Below the pieces are notes generated by a model, which was not told where the DNA came from, searched no databases, and was given only the letters and a program-made list of their open reading frames with translations. A stretch of 50,538 bases of DNA from assembly GCA_012719495.1 (NCBI GenBank), contig JAAYAG010000071.1:1-50538 (forward strand). Reading direction: 5' to 3'. Position numbers and translations under genes: made by a program. The stretch comes from Bacteroidales bacterium. Its GTDB lineage: Bacteria; Bacteroidota; Bacteroidia; Bacteroidales; Prolixibacteraceae. Positions 37,213-45,100 of the stretch are shown here, piece after piece (within the stretch, counting starts at the first letter, position 1; each line of letters starts with the position of its first letter).

Positions 37213-38400
37213 TTATGCAATAATTTCAGTTACCTGTCCTGCACCTACGGTACGACCACCTTCACGGATTGCGAAACGGAGACCGATATTCAAAGCAACT
37301 GGATAGATCAATTCTACATCGATTGTAACATCATCGCCTGGCATTACCATTTCACGTCCTTCAGGAAGTGTAATTTCACCAGTAATGTCGAGTGTGCGAA
37401 GATAAAACTGTGGACGATATTTGTTGTGGAATGGAGTGTGACGTCCACCTTCTTCTTTCTTCAATACGTATACCGAAGCTTTGAATTTGGTGTGAGGTGT
37501 AATTGAACCTGGTTTTGCCAAAATCTGACCACGTTTGATCTCTTTTTTGTCAACACCACGAAGCAACAAACCTACGTTGTCACCAGCTTGACCTTCGTCG
37601 AGGATCTTGCGGAACATCTCAACACCAGTACATACAGTCTTACGACCTTCTGCACCCAAACCGATCAATTGAAGCTCGTCACCAGTGTGAACAATACCTG
37701 TTTCGATACGGCCTGTTGCTACAGTACCACGACCAGTGATCGAGAATACGTCTTCAACAGGCATAAGGAATGGTTTGTCAACTTCACGTGGAGGAAGTGG
37801 AATCCAAGTATCACAAGCTTCCATCAATTCAAGAACTTTTTCTTCCCATTGAGGTTCGCCATTCAAAGCACCTAATGCAGATCCTTGAATAACTGGAGTA
37901 TTATCACCGTCAAAACCATAGAAAGATAACAAGTCACGAATTTCCATTTCAACAAGTTCGAGGATCTCTGGATCATCAACCAAGTCTACTTTATTCATAA
38001 ATACAACCAATTTAGGTACGTTTACCTGACGAGCCAAAAGGATGTGTTCACGAGTTTGAGGCATCGGACCATCGGTTGCAGCTACAACAATGATCGCACC
38101 GTCCATCTGGGCAGCACCAGTAACCATGTTTTTCACATAGTCGGCGTGACCAGGACAGTCAACGTGCGCATAGTGACGAGTAGCAGTTTGGTATTCAACG
38201 TGTGACGTGTTGATGGTAATACCTCTTTCTTTTTCTTCAGGAGCATTGTCGATTTGGTCGAAAGACTTAATCTCGCAAAATCCTTTTTTTGCTAATACGG
38301 TAGTAATAGCGGCGGTCAAGGTAGTTTTACCATGGTCAACGTGGCCAATTGTTCCAATGTTAACATGGTCCTTGTCCCTTACAAATGTCTGTTTAGCCAT
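37213..38400 (-). CDS. tuf: Translation elongation factor Tu
   Basis: GTPase that delivers aminoacyl-tRNA to the ribosome, 395 residues. G-box motifs: GHVDHGKT (P-loop, near 18), switch [20 protein letters not shown] near 80, NKVD near 135 and a GSALGA-type G5. Domain III ends [18 protein letters not shown], canonical. It is transcribed after three tRNAs, so its mRNA is probably released by tRNA 3' processing. Its product recognises the acceptor and T-arm of tRNAs, the parts kept in the tRNA-like element just downstream. Confidence 0.98.
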   Translation of the reverse strand: MAKQTFVRDKDHVNIGTIGHVDHGKTTLTAAITTVLAKKGFCEIKSFDQIDNAPEEKERGITINTSHVEYQTATRHYAHVDCPGHADYVKNMVTGAAQMDGAIIVVAATDGPMPQTREHILLARQVNVPKLVVFMNKVDLVDDPEILELVEMEIRDLLSFYGFDGDNTPVIQGSALGALNGEPQWEEKVLELMEACDTWIPLPPREVDKPFLMPVEDVFSITGRGTVATGRIETGIVHTGDELQLIGLGAEGRKTVCTGVEMFRKILDEGQAGDNVGLLLRGVDKKEIKRGQILAKPGSITPHTKFKASVYVLKKEEGGRHTPFHNKYRPQFYLRTLDITGEITLPEGREMVMPGDDVTIDVELIYPVALNIGLRFAIREGGRTVGAGQVTEIIA

Positions 38401-38458
38401 AACTCTAAAATATTAGATAACGTTAACTAATTTTATTTTAATTTTCTTATTCGTTTTG

Positions 38459-38530
38459 AGCCGATGGCGAGAATTGAACTCGCGACCTCTTCCTTACCAA
38501 GGAAGCGCTCTACCCCTGAGCTACATCGGC
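38459..38530 (-). tRNA. tRNA-Thr (GGT anticodon)
   Basis: Complete cloverleaf on the minus strand: acceptor GCCGATG/CATCGGC, D-arm GCTC/GAGC, anticodon stem CTTCC/GGAAG with loop TTGGTAA (anticodon GGT), and T-arm GCGAG-TTCAATT-CTCGC. The discriminator is T and no CCA is encoded. Third tRNA of the group, 58 bp before tuf. Confidence 0.95.
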
Positions 38531-38537
38531 AATCTTG

Positions 38538-38610
38538 AGCGGGAGACGGGATTCAAACCCGCGACCCTTAGCTTGGAAGGCTAATGCTCTATCGACTGAG
38601 CTACTCCCGC
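38538..38610 (-). tRNA. tRNA-Gly (TCC anticodon)
   Basis: Complete cloverleaf on the minus strand: acceptor GCGGGAG/CTCCCGC, D-arm GCTC/GAGC, anticodon stem TTAGC/GCTAA with loop CTTCCAA (anticodon TCC), and T-arm CGGG-TTTGAAT-CCCG. Discriminator T, no encoded CCA. Seven nt separate it from tRNA-Thr. Confidence 0.95.
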
Positions 38611-38654
38611 TTAAGCCAAAAGTATTGGTCTATTGCCAACGGCTTTTGGTAGTG

Positions 38655-38736
38655 TGGGGAGAGCTGGATTCGAACCAACGAAGGCGTTGCCAATAGATTT
38701 ACAGTCTACCCCATTTGGCCACTCTGGAATCTCCCC
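38655..38736 (-). tRNA. tRNA-Tyr (GTA anticodon)
   Basis: Class II tRNA with a long variable arm on the minus strand: acceptor GGGGAGA paired to TCTCCCC, anticodon stem TAGA/TCTA with loop CTGTAAA (anticodon GTA), variable arm around GCAACGCCTTCGTTG, T-loop TTCGAAT, and discriminator A. First tRNA of the tuf transcript; no encoded CCA. Confidence 0.95.
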
Positions 38737-38780
38737 TTTTTTCATTCTTGCAAAGAACGGTGCTTATCGTTTACACTAAT

Positions 38781-38812
38781 CGGACGATCTTGATATTTCA
38801 AAATCGTCCTGT
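38781..38812 (-). promoter_or_regulatory. Leader hairpin upstream of tRNA-Tyr
   Basis: GGACGAT and ATCGTCC form a 7-bp stem and, after a 1x1 mismatch, TTGA/TCAA adds 4 bp around a TATT loop. It lies in the predicted 5' leader between the promoter and tRNA-Tyr. No T-tract follows, so it is not an intrinsic terminator. It may guide 5' leader folding or processing. Confidence 0.45.
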
Positions 38813-38843
38813 ATAAAATTGATATACAACCCTTAATAAAGCA

Positions 38844-38883
38844 CAAACCCTTATCAGTCATAAAACTTCCTGAAAAGGGTTTG
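38844..38883 (-). promoter_or_regulatory. Inverted repeat over the predicted start site of the tRNA-tuf operon
   Basis: CAAACCCTT (38844-38852) and AAGGGTTTG (38875-38883) are exact complements. TCAG/CTGA adds 4 bp inside. The outer arm touches the -7 box, so the predicted start (about 38877) lies within the repeat. It could be an operator or a start-proximal RNA stem. Confidence 0.4.
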
Positions 38884-38916
38884 CAAATGTATAAATATTT
38901 TTAATTAAAACGCAAA
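38884..38916 (-). promoter_or_regulatory. Promoter of the tRNA-Tyr/Gly/Thr-tuf operon
   Basis: On the minus strand TTTG (38913-38916) and TACATTTG (38884-38891) are 21 bp apart, matching the Bacteroidota housekeeping consensus TTTG-N-TAnnTTTG. It sits just after the hpf stop and about 140 bp before tRNA-Tyr. Confidence 0.65.
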
Positions 38917-38936
38917 AAACGTTTCTAATTTTAAAT

Positions 38937-39239
38937 TTATTTATCCTGCATTTTTTCCTTGAGCTTTGAAAGCTGTCGTTTCACTGCTTCGATAGCCAAA
39001 TCGAGTGCTTCTTCAAAAGTATCAGCTTGTTTTTTGGCAAATAAATAATCTTTTGACGGGATAGATAATTTCAACTCAACTTCTTTGTTGTTCGATGTTT
39101 CTGGTTTGATCACCTTTAATACTATTTCGGCTGAAATTATTCCATCGAAGAATGTTTCAAGTTTTGATACTTTTTTGTTAATAAAGTCAACCAGTTTCTG
39201 GTCGGCAGTAAAATGTACGTCATTGATCTTAATATTCAT
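38937..39239 (-). CDS. hpf: Ribosome hibernation-promoting factor, short form (HPF/RaiA family)
   Basis: Ribosome-binding protein of 100 residues, the short form without the C-terminal dimerisation domain of long HPF. It has the family N-terminus MNIKINDVHFTADQKLVDFINKKVSKLETFF, a basic surface (SIPSKDYLFAKKQADTFEEALDLAIEAV) and a C-terminal basic helix. It binds the 30S decoding region and silences ribosomes under stress in known species. It lies 14 bp after the tyrosine recombinase gene and closes the rpsU-xer-hpf unit. Confidence 0.93.
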   Translation of the reverse strand: MNIKINDVHFTADQKLVDFINKKVSKLETFFDGIISAEIVLKVIKPETSNNKEVELKLSIPSKDYLFAKKQADTFEEALDLAIEAVKRQLSKLKEKMQDK

Positions 39240-39253
39240 AGCTTGTCCTCCTT

Positions 39254-40135
39254 TTATGCCCTTGGGTGGGCTTGATTATAAATTTCTTTTAATCTTTCAA
39301 ATGTCGTATGCGTATAAATTTGTGTGGCCGACAAATTGGCGTGTCCAAGCAACTCTTTTACCGCATTCAAATCTGCTCCATTATTTAGCAAATGGGTAGC
39401 AAAACTATGCCGCAATACATGCGGGCTTCTTTTATCTAATGTAGTTACTTTCCCCAAATGCTCTTTTACAACACGATATATTAATTTATCGTAAACTTGT
39501 TTACCGTCTGAAGTTAGCAATAGAAATTGATTTATTCCAGCAATTTCTTCTCTTAATTGTAAATATTCATCCAACAATACTTTCATACTATGGGGAAAAG
39601 GCACAATGCGTTCTTTGTTTCTCTTGCCTAAAACCCTAACTGTAAACCCTTTCAGATCGACATTAACAAGCAGCAAGTTCTTCAGTTCTGCCAACCTAAT
39701 CCCGGTACCATAAAGTAAAGAAACAATAACCTTATCGCGTGTCCCAGTGAAATCGTGACTAAAAAGATCGAGGTCGAGCAATTGGTCAAGGCTCTTCTCC
39801 TGAACAAAAACTGGTAATTTCTTATGTGTTCTTGGTGTTTTAACTAACTGCACAGGATTTGTTTCTATAATTTCCTGTTTCATTAAGAATTTATAGAATG
39901 AGCGAAGGGTAGCAATTTTACGGGTTACACTGCTTGACGATATTCCATCTTCCATCATTTCAACAATCCATGAGCGAACATGATTCTTTTGAACAGTAAC
40001 AATGTCAAAATCCCCGATCGACTCACTCAAGAAATGAATGAATTGATCGAGGTCTTTTTTATAAGCTACTATTGTGTGCTCTGAGTAGCGCTTCTCAAAC
40101 TGAAGATATTTGATAAAGTCATCCTGAAGAGCCAT
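39254..40135 (-). CDS. XerC/XerD-type tyrosine recombinase
   Basis: Site-specific recombinase of 293 residues, the usual length for XerC/D. The N-terminal SAM-like core-binding domain spans about residues 1-85. The catalytic domain has the tetrad: Arg in GTGIRLAEL near 150, HVLRHSFATHLL (His and Arg) near 243, His in LLGHANLSATQ near 265, and the nucleophilic Tyr in IYTHTTF near 275. It probably resolves chromosome dimers at dif. It is not part of a mobile element; its place between rpsU and hpf is, as I recall, usual in Bacteroidota. Whether it is the XerC or XerD homologue cannot be decided here. Confidence 0.92.
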   Translation of the reverse strand: MALQDDFIKYLQFEKRYSEHTIVAYKKDLDQFIHFLSESIGDFDIVTVQKNHVRSWIVEMMEDGISSSSVTRKIATLRSFYKFLMKQEIIETNPVQLVKTPRTHKKLPVFVQEKSLDQLLDLDLFSHDFTGTRDKVIVSLLYGTGIRLAELKNLLLVNVDLKGFTVRVLGKRNKERIVPFPHSMKVLLDEYLQLREEIAGINQFLLLTSDGKQVYDKLIYRVVKEHLGKVTTLDKRSPHVLRHSFATHLLNNGADLNAVKELLGHANLSATQIYTHTTFERLKEIYNQAHPRA

Positions 40136-40137
40136 CG

Positions 40138-40195
40138 TTAAGGGTTTTTTCTAATAACAATAATGCCGGGATAAAGTTCCGGACAAAACCCTCAA
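40138..40195 (-). promoter_or_regulatory. Stem-loop filling the rpsU-xer intergenic gap
   Basis: On the minus strand TTGAGGGTTTT directly after the rpsU stop pairs with AAAACCCTTAA, which ends 2 nt before the xer ATG: 11 positions with one G-U pair. A smaller CCGG/CCGG pairing lies inside the 36-nt loop region. The outer stem would cover the xer ribosome-binding region, which suggests control of xer-hpf translation or read-through. Confidence 0.45.
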
Positions 40196-40387
40196 TTAAT
40201 CATCTTCGCGTTGCAGGCTCTGGATATAGATAGCTTTCTTAATTTCTGCTCTTCTTATAACAGAAGGTTTTTCAAAAGCCTGGCGGCTGCGTAATTCTTT
40301 GATTACACCTGTTTTTTCAAATTTACGTTTGAAGCGTTTCAACGCTCTCTCAACATTCTCGCCTTCTTTAACTGGAATAACAATCAT
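40196..40387 (-). CDS. rpsU: 30S ribosomal protein S21
   Basis: Small basic ribosomal protein of 63 residues. It has the S21 N-terminus MIVIPVKEGENVERALKRFKRKFEKTG and the FEKPSVIRRAEIKKAI segment. In Bacteroidota S21, S18 and S6 contribute to holding the 16S 3' tail, which is thought to underlie their weak use of Shine-Dalgarno sequences. First gene of rpsU-xer-hpf, preceded by a near-consensus promoter. Confidence 0.96.
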   Translation of the reverse strand: MIVIPVKEGENVERALKRFKRKFEKTGVIKELRSRQAFEKPSVIRRAEIKKAIYIQSLQREDD

Positions 40388-40429
40388 ATTTCTTTACTGT
40401 TAATTTCTTTTTTCTTTCAAAACGGAGCG

Positions 40430-40460
40430 CAAATTTAGTAATGATTCAATTATATTCAAA
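40430..40460 (-). promoter_or_regulatory. Promoter of the rpsU-xer-hpf unit
   Basis: On the minus strand TTTG (40457-40460) and TAAATTTG (40430-40437) are 19 bp apart, an exact fit to the Bacteroidota consensus. The predicted start lies about 35 nt before the rpsU ATG. Confidence 0.7.
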
Positions 40461-40486
40461 TTTTTTCAGAAAAAAGAAAATGTCTA

Positions 40487-41416
40487 CTATTCGATTTTCA
40501 AATAGGCGTGTATTTTATCATATGCTTGCTGGTCGAGAATTGAATCACGAAGTAACACATCCACTGATTTTATAAAGCCTTTGCTGGAACGGTAATCGAC
40601 AATTTTCCGGGCCATTTTATAATCGATATAAGGATGGTTCTTCATTTCGTTTATGTCGGCAAAATTAACATTGATTTTCTTTGCCAAATTGGGATCTACT
40701 GTAAGTGATGGAATAACTGCATTGTAGGTTTCATCAGAAAACTGATAAACTTCTTTTAGCTGTTCTAAGCGAACAAATCCGCCCAGCTGTTTCCTGTACT
40801 TGCAAATACGAGAAGCCAGCTTGGGACCTATTCCATTAAGCGCTATCAAGGATATTGAATCGGAAGAATTCAACTCTAAAAGAATCTTCTGTTTGGAAGC
40901 GCTTTCAACTGTTATATATGGTAAAAGAACCACAAACAATGCGGAGTCAACACCGTAAATCTTTTTCACGTCTTCGGGTTTATTGAACTTGCCCCCTTTT
41001 TCTCTATAGTTTATTAAGTTCTGAGCGGCATACTTAGAAAATCCCAAACTATCCATCTCAGTCAATGTTACATTATTAGGATCGAACACAAACAGCACCG
41101 AAGGACTACGCTGAAAATCTTTGTTCCCAACTTGTTTCGCTTTGTTGGCTGAATTATCGGGATAATTTGAATAGGATTTCTTTTTCTTAGGGCGTAAAGC
41201 ATCCAGACTATCGTTTTGTTTTTGAACTAATTCCAAGCGTTTCTCCAATACAGGAATATCTTTCCCTCCCGGTTTAAAGAAGCGAGGCAGAAGGATCCTT
41301 GTAATCATAAGCACCCCAATAATTATTAATAAAACAATGGCTCCGTTACGTTCGGCTTTTGACAACAAGATGAATGGGTCGAGAAATCTTTTGATCTTCA
41401 TACTAGTTTTTTTCAA
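40487..41416 (-). CDS. Membrane-anchored helix-hairpin-helix (ComEA-like) protein
   Basis: A 309-residue protein. A cytoplasmic N-terminus is followed by one TM segment (about 25-46) and a Lys/Pro-rich linker. Three ComEA/HhH-type repeats follow, near residues 115-165 (FDPNNVTLTEMDSLGF), 185-230 (ALNGIGPKLASRICKYRKQLGGF) and 248-300 (NFADINEMKNHPYIDYKMARKIVDYR). HhH repeats bind DNA without sequence preference. In ComEA they capture DNA for uptake. The start may be 41416 or the inner ATG at 41401. Competence is a possibility only; no comEC or pilus gene is nearby. Confidence 0.8.
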   Translation of the reverse strand: MKKTSMKIKRFLDPFILLSKAERNGAIVLLIIIGVLMITRILLPRFFKPGGKDIPVLEKRLELVQKQNDSLDALRPKKKKSYSNYPDNSANKAKQVGNKDFQRSPSVLFVFDPNNVTLTEMDSLGFSKYAAQNLINYREKGGKFNKPEDVKKIYGVDSALFVVLLPYITVESASKQKILLELNSSDSISLIALNGIGPKLASRICKYRKQLGGFVRLEQLKEVYQFSDETYNAVIPSLTVDPNLAKKINVNFADINEMKNHPYIDYKMARKIVDYRSSKGFIKSVDVLLRDSILDQQAYDKIHAYLKIE

Positions 41417-41555
41417 AAGTCGGAATTTTTAGGATAACTTGCATCGGTTATAAAAAATTTGTTAAGGATTGATTTCCAAATCATGCCTAAGACAAAAGCA
41501 CGAAGTTTTTTAAACATTAATGACTAAACTTGCAGAAAATGCAATTAAAGATAAA

Positions 41556-41586
41556 ATTGAGTTTTTCAAGCTTATTCGTATTTTTG
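41556..41586 (+). promoter_or_regulatory. Promoter of the class II aldolase gene
   Basis: ATTG (41556-41559) and TATTTTTG (41579-41586) are 19 bp apart, close to TTTG-N19-TAnnTTTG. The predicted leader is about 40 nt. The rest of the 216-bp spacer shows nothing I can assign. Confidence 0.55.
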
Positions 41587-41632
41587 CATTTCTTTAGAAA
41601 ATTTTGTTAGTACTAATTAAATAATATACAAA

Positions 41633-42628
41633 ATGGCAGTAAGTTATAAAGAACTCGGTTTGGTGAATACCAAAGAGTTGTTCAAAAAAGCAATTGAAGG
41701 AAAATACGCTATCCCTGCATTCAACTTCAATAACATGGAGCAAATGCAGGCAATTATAGCAGCTTGTGTTGAAACAAAGTCTCCTGTAATCCTTCAGGTT
41801 TCGAGTGGTGCACGTAAATATGCCAACCAAACCTTGCTTCGCTATATGGCACAAGGTGCAGTTGAATATGCAAAAGAACTTGGATATGCTATTCCAGTTG
41901 TTCTTCATCTCGACCACGGCGATAGTTTTGAACTTTGCAAAGATTGTATCGACATGGGTTTTTCATCGGTTATGATTGATGGTTCTCATTTTTCGTACGA
42001 AGAAAATATCGCCTTAACAAAAAAAGTTGTTGAGTATGCTCATGCTCACGGCGTTACAGTTGAAGGGGAACTTGGTGTGCTGGCTGGCGTTGAAGATGAA
42101 GTATCTTCAGACCACCACACATACACTCGTCCTGAAGAAGTTGTTGATTTTGTTACCCGCACTGGTGTTGATTCATTGGCTATTTCAATTGGCACATCGC
42201 ACGGAGCAAACAAATTTACTCCTGCCCAGTGCACCCGCGATGAAAATGGTGTTTTAATCCCGCCACCATTGCGCTTCGACATTCTTGAAGAAATTGAGAA
42301 ACAAATTCCGGGCTTCCCAATCGTTCTTCACGGAGCATCATCGGTTCCACAGGAATATGTTGAAACTATCAACAAATATGGTGGCGCATTGAAAGATTCT
42401 ATTGGAATCCCTGAAGAACAACTTCGCAAAGCAGCTGCATCTGCTGTATGCAAAATAAATATTGATTCTGACGGCCGGCTTGCTATGACTGCTGCAGTTC
42501 GTGAAGTTATGGCTACTAAACCAGGAGAATTCGATCCTCGTAAATACCTTGGTCCAGCACGTGACGAACTGAAAAAACTTTACATGCACAAAACCGTAAA
42601 TGTATTAGGTTCAGCTGGGAAAGCTTAA
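41633..42628 (+). CDS. fbaA: Class II fructose-1,6-bisphosphate aldolase
   Basis: Zinc-dependent aldolase of glycolysis and gluconeogenesis, 331 residues. Signatures: IPAFNFNNMEQMQAI at the N-terminus, VVLHLDHGDSFE near 93-104 (catalytic Asp and Zn His), the class II motif VEGELGVLAGVED near 145, SIGTSHGANKF with a Zn His, and VLHGASSVP near 235. It could alternatively be named for a related tagatose-bisphosphate enzyme, but the length and loops fit the FBA type. Monocistronic, with its own promoter and a strong terminator. Confidence 0.95.
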   Translation: MAVSYKELGLVNTKELFKKAIEGKYAIPAFNFNNMEQMQAIIAACVETKSPVILQVSSGARKYANQTLLRYMAQGAVEYAKELGYAIPVVLHLDHGDSFELCKDCIDMGFSSVMIDGSHFSYEENIALTKKVVEYAHAHGVTVEGELGVLAGVEDEVSSDHHTYTRPEEVVDFVTRTGVDSLAISIGTSHGANKFTPAQCTRDENGVLIPPPLRFDILEEIEKQIPGFPIVLHGASSVPQEYVETINKYGGALKDSIGIPEEQLRKAAASAVCKINIDSDGRLAMTAAVREVMATKPGEFDPRKYLGPARDELKKLYMHKTVNVLGSAGKA

Positions 42629-42650
42629 TATTAAGCATTTCAACAATAAA

Positions 42651-42688
42651 AAACCGTTTGCTGATGTCTTTTGGCAAACGGTTTTTTT
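42651..42688. terminator. Strong bidirectional intrinsic terminator (aldolase/TamL)
   Basis: AAACCGTTTGC (42651-42661) pairs perfectly with GCAAACGGTTT (42674-42684), 11 bp, followed by seven Ts on the plus strand and six on the minus strand. It ends the aldolase gene and the convergent tamL. Confidence 0.93.
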
Positions 42689-42710
42689 ATTGTCCTAGAA
42701 TAAAAAAAAT

Positions 42711-45014
42711 TTAGAATGGATACCCAATTGCAATATTGAAATTCAAATCGGACCACTGGTAGAGGCGATTACCTGGAATCCAGCGAGCACCTTCTGGCAT
42801 AGACGGATCACGTAGCTTAATTCCAACATCTGTACGCAAAATGAAATAATTGGTTACCAGCCGCAATCCAACACCCGAACCAACAGCAATTTCCTTATAA
42901 AAACGATTAAACTGAAAAACAGCTCCATCGCGGTTATCATCACGATTTATTGCCCAAACGTTCCCAGCATCGACAAAAAGAGCACCTTCCAACATCCAGA
43001 AAAATTTAAACCTATACTCTAAATTTGCTTCTAACTTTATATCTCCCGACTGATCGATTTTTAAAGAATCGGAAGAAATATTGCTACCTGGTCCCAACCG
43101 CCTCACAGGCCAGGCTCTTATTCCATTAGCTCCTCCGGCATAATACACGCGTTCGAGGGGAGTAACCGGATAATTTCCATAAGGATAAGCTGCGCCTAAG
43201 AAACCACGGGTAGCAATAAGATTGTACTTATCGAACCTATATCCATAGCGAAATTCAAAATCGCTTTTAAAATATTGAGCAAACCGGATATTAAACAACT
43301 TATAATATGTTGAATTAAATTCTGGAGAGGCTTCATTTGAATTATAGGTTGGCCGGCCAGTTGCCGAGCTCAACAACCATAAAGCATTCCCAGCCAATTC
43401 AACATTAAACCTGAAGTATTTATATGCTGGTTTTTTGGTTGAACTTTGATCGTTATAAACTAGACTATACGATGTTGCAGAAATAATATGGGGGGTGAAA
43501 CTGCTTTTGATGTACAAATACTTCAACTGGTCAAACCACTCTTTATCTATACGATATATGTCAATTGAATTAATATCGAACAAACTTAGTGAATGACTTA
43601 GTTTTTCGCTCGATCTCCACTGATATCCAAACCGGGCATTCAGTATTGTGCGTGTGTAATTTACTCGTTCTTCGAAAGTATATGCTGCAGAAATGGTTGT
43701 AAAAGGCATTGAATATAACCTCAATCTGCGCTCGTTACCCGGAATTATAAGCCCTGGAAATGAGAGTTTTGCTTCACTACTTAGTTCATTCATCACAAAA
43801 TTCAGGGTTTGACGTTCTGTCGCTCCTTTTATCCTGAAATCGAATATTTCTCCTCCATGAAACAGGTTTCTGTGCTGATAATTCAGATTTAAAGCTACCC
43901 CTAAATATCCTGAGGTATGTGTTACTTCACCATCAACCGAATAATTCTGTTTAATTTGCATCGGCAAATAAATGTCCCCGGTAAGTTTACCAATAAGACT
44001 GTCCCGATACTGCTCCATCTCTTTAAACTGAATGTTCACATACTTAAACTGCCTGATGGAGTAAAGATTGTTATAGGTTCTTTCTTCATTATCACGACTA
44101 TATAATTGACCAGGGACAACTTCGAGGGTCTTAGCAATAGTTTGTGCCTTAATAGGGATTTTCTTATCAAAGCGATAAAAAATACTATCATGGCGAAGCG
44201 AATCTTTAAGGTTTTGGAAATCAATAGTGCCAGTACTTTTCTGAGGACCAACCACGCTAACTGAATAATTGTCTATATAAAATCTTTTATGAACTCCTTC
44301 AGCTGTTGGGTTTGAAGCATCAACAGGGTTAGAAACAACCATCTCTAAATCAACTTGATTCGACATTAATGAAGAATCAATATTGAAATAAATATAATCT
44401 GCAACAAAGCGAAAATACCCGTTATCATTCAAAAGCTTTGTTATCCTTGTTCTTTCTAAATCACAAACATCGACATCGAAAATATCGCCTTGATGGATCA
44501 ATGTTTCTTCCTGTCCTTCATTTATGATATTTAATATTGAAGTGTCCTTAATGCTAAAAGAAATATCCCTGATCAAATAAGGATTGTTGGCTTCTACGTT
44601 ATAAGTAACGAACGCTCTCTTTTTTCGAAAAACAACATTATCACTCACATTAGCATTATAGTATCCTTTATTGTAAAGGTACTGACGCATTTGCTCAACC
44701 GATTTGTTTTTTAACATCTCGTCATAAATGACAGGCGGCTCGCCAATCTCTTTAAACCAACTTTTTTCATTATTCTTCTTAGAAATATTGTAAAGCCACA
44801 AGTGAAATTTAAAAAAACCAAGGATTTTCAGGTTTTCTTCCTGCCTGACATACGACGATAATTCATCCTTATTGATTTGCTTATTATCAATTTGATAATC
44901 GATATCATTCAACAAGTATTTGCCCTCAGGGACATAACGGGTTGTTTTGCAGCCAGCAAGAAATGCAAGACCAACAATAGCTGTAATAATCAGTAAAAGT
45001 TTATGTTTTCCCAT
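42711..45014 (-). CDS. tamL: TamL: lipid-anchored Omp85-family outer-membrane protein
   Basis: Outer-membrane assembly protein of 767 residues. A lipoprotein signal ends in a lipobox LAGC, with Cys at residue 22, unusual for Omp85 proteins but typical for TamL of Bacteroidota. POTRA-like domains occupy about 25-390. The C-terminal 16-strand barrel (about 400-767) has the Omp85 loop motif GGANGIRAWPVRRLGPG (a VRGY-like position near residue 640) and ends in an aromatic-rich final strand (LNFNIAIGYPF). TamL is thought to work with TamB in inserting outer-membrane proteins; tamB is not adjacent here. The final Phe fits recognition by the Bam machinery. Confidence 0.88.
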   Translation of the reverse strand: MGKHKLLLIITAIVGLAFLAGCKTTRYVPEGKYLLNDIDYQIDNKQINKDELSSYVRQEENLKILGFFKFHLWLYNISKKNNEKSWFKEIGEPPVIYDEMLKNKSVEQMRQYLYNKGYYNANVSDNVVFRKKRAFVTYNVEANNPYLIRDISFSIKDTSILNIINEGQEETLIHQGDIFDVDVCDLERTRITKLLNDNGYFRFVADYIYFNIDSSLMSNQVDLEMVVSNPVDASNPTAEGVHKRFYIDNYSVSVVGPQKSTGTIDFQNLKDSLRHDSIFYRFDKKIPIKAQTIAKTLEVVPGQLYSRDNEERTYNNLYSIRQFKYVNIQFKEMEQYRDSLIGKLTGDIYLPMQIKQNYSVDGEVTHTSGYLGVALNLNYQHRNLFHGGEIFDFRIKGATERQTLNFVMNELSSEAKLSFPGLIIPGNERRLRLYSMPFTTISAAYTFEERVNYTRTILNARFGYQWRSSEKLSHSLSLFDINSIDIYRIDKEWFDQLKYLYIKSSFTPHIISATSYSLVYNDQSSTKKPAYKYFRFNVELAGNALWLLSSATGRPTYNSNEASPEFNSTYYKLFNIRFAQYFKSDFEFRYGYRFDKYNLIATRGFLGAAYPYGNYPVTPLERVYYAGGANGIRAWPVRRLGPGSNISSDSLKIDQSGDIKLEANLEYRFKFFWMLEGALFVDAGNVWAINRDDNRDGAVFQFNRFYKEIAVGSGVGLRLVTNYFILRTDVGIKLRDPSMPEGARWIPGNRLYQWSDLNFNIAIGYPF

Positions 45015-45030
45015 GGTATTTACTCTTTTA

Positions 45031-45038
45031 CAAAAATA
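45031..45038 (-). promoter_or_regulatory. Probable -7 box (TATTTTTG) for tamL
   Basis: Minus-strand TATTTTTG matches TAnnTTTG exactly and lies 17 bp before the tamL ATG. No good -33 element is visible at 17-23 bp spacing. Confidence 0.4.
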
Positions 45039-45051
45039 ACAAACCTATTGT

Positions 45052-45082
45052 TTTGAAATGAAACGCAACAAGCATATTTTCG
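45052..45082 (+). promoter_or_regulatory. Probable promoter of the SpoU methyltransferase gene
   Basis: TTTG (45052-45055) and TATTTTCG (45075-45082) are 19 bp apart; one mismatch in the -7 box. The 86-bp divergent gap also contains an 8-bp inverted repeat ATTGTTTT/AAAACAAT (about 45047-45095) spanning this promoter. Confidence 0.45.
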
Positions 45083-45100
45083 TTGTGAAAACAATAATAA

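Noticed and set aside
39254-40135. Integrase of a mobile element or integrative island
   Set aside because: Length and motifs fit core XerC/D, it is embedded between rpsU and hpf, and there are no attachment-site repeats or cargo genes.
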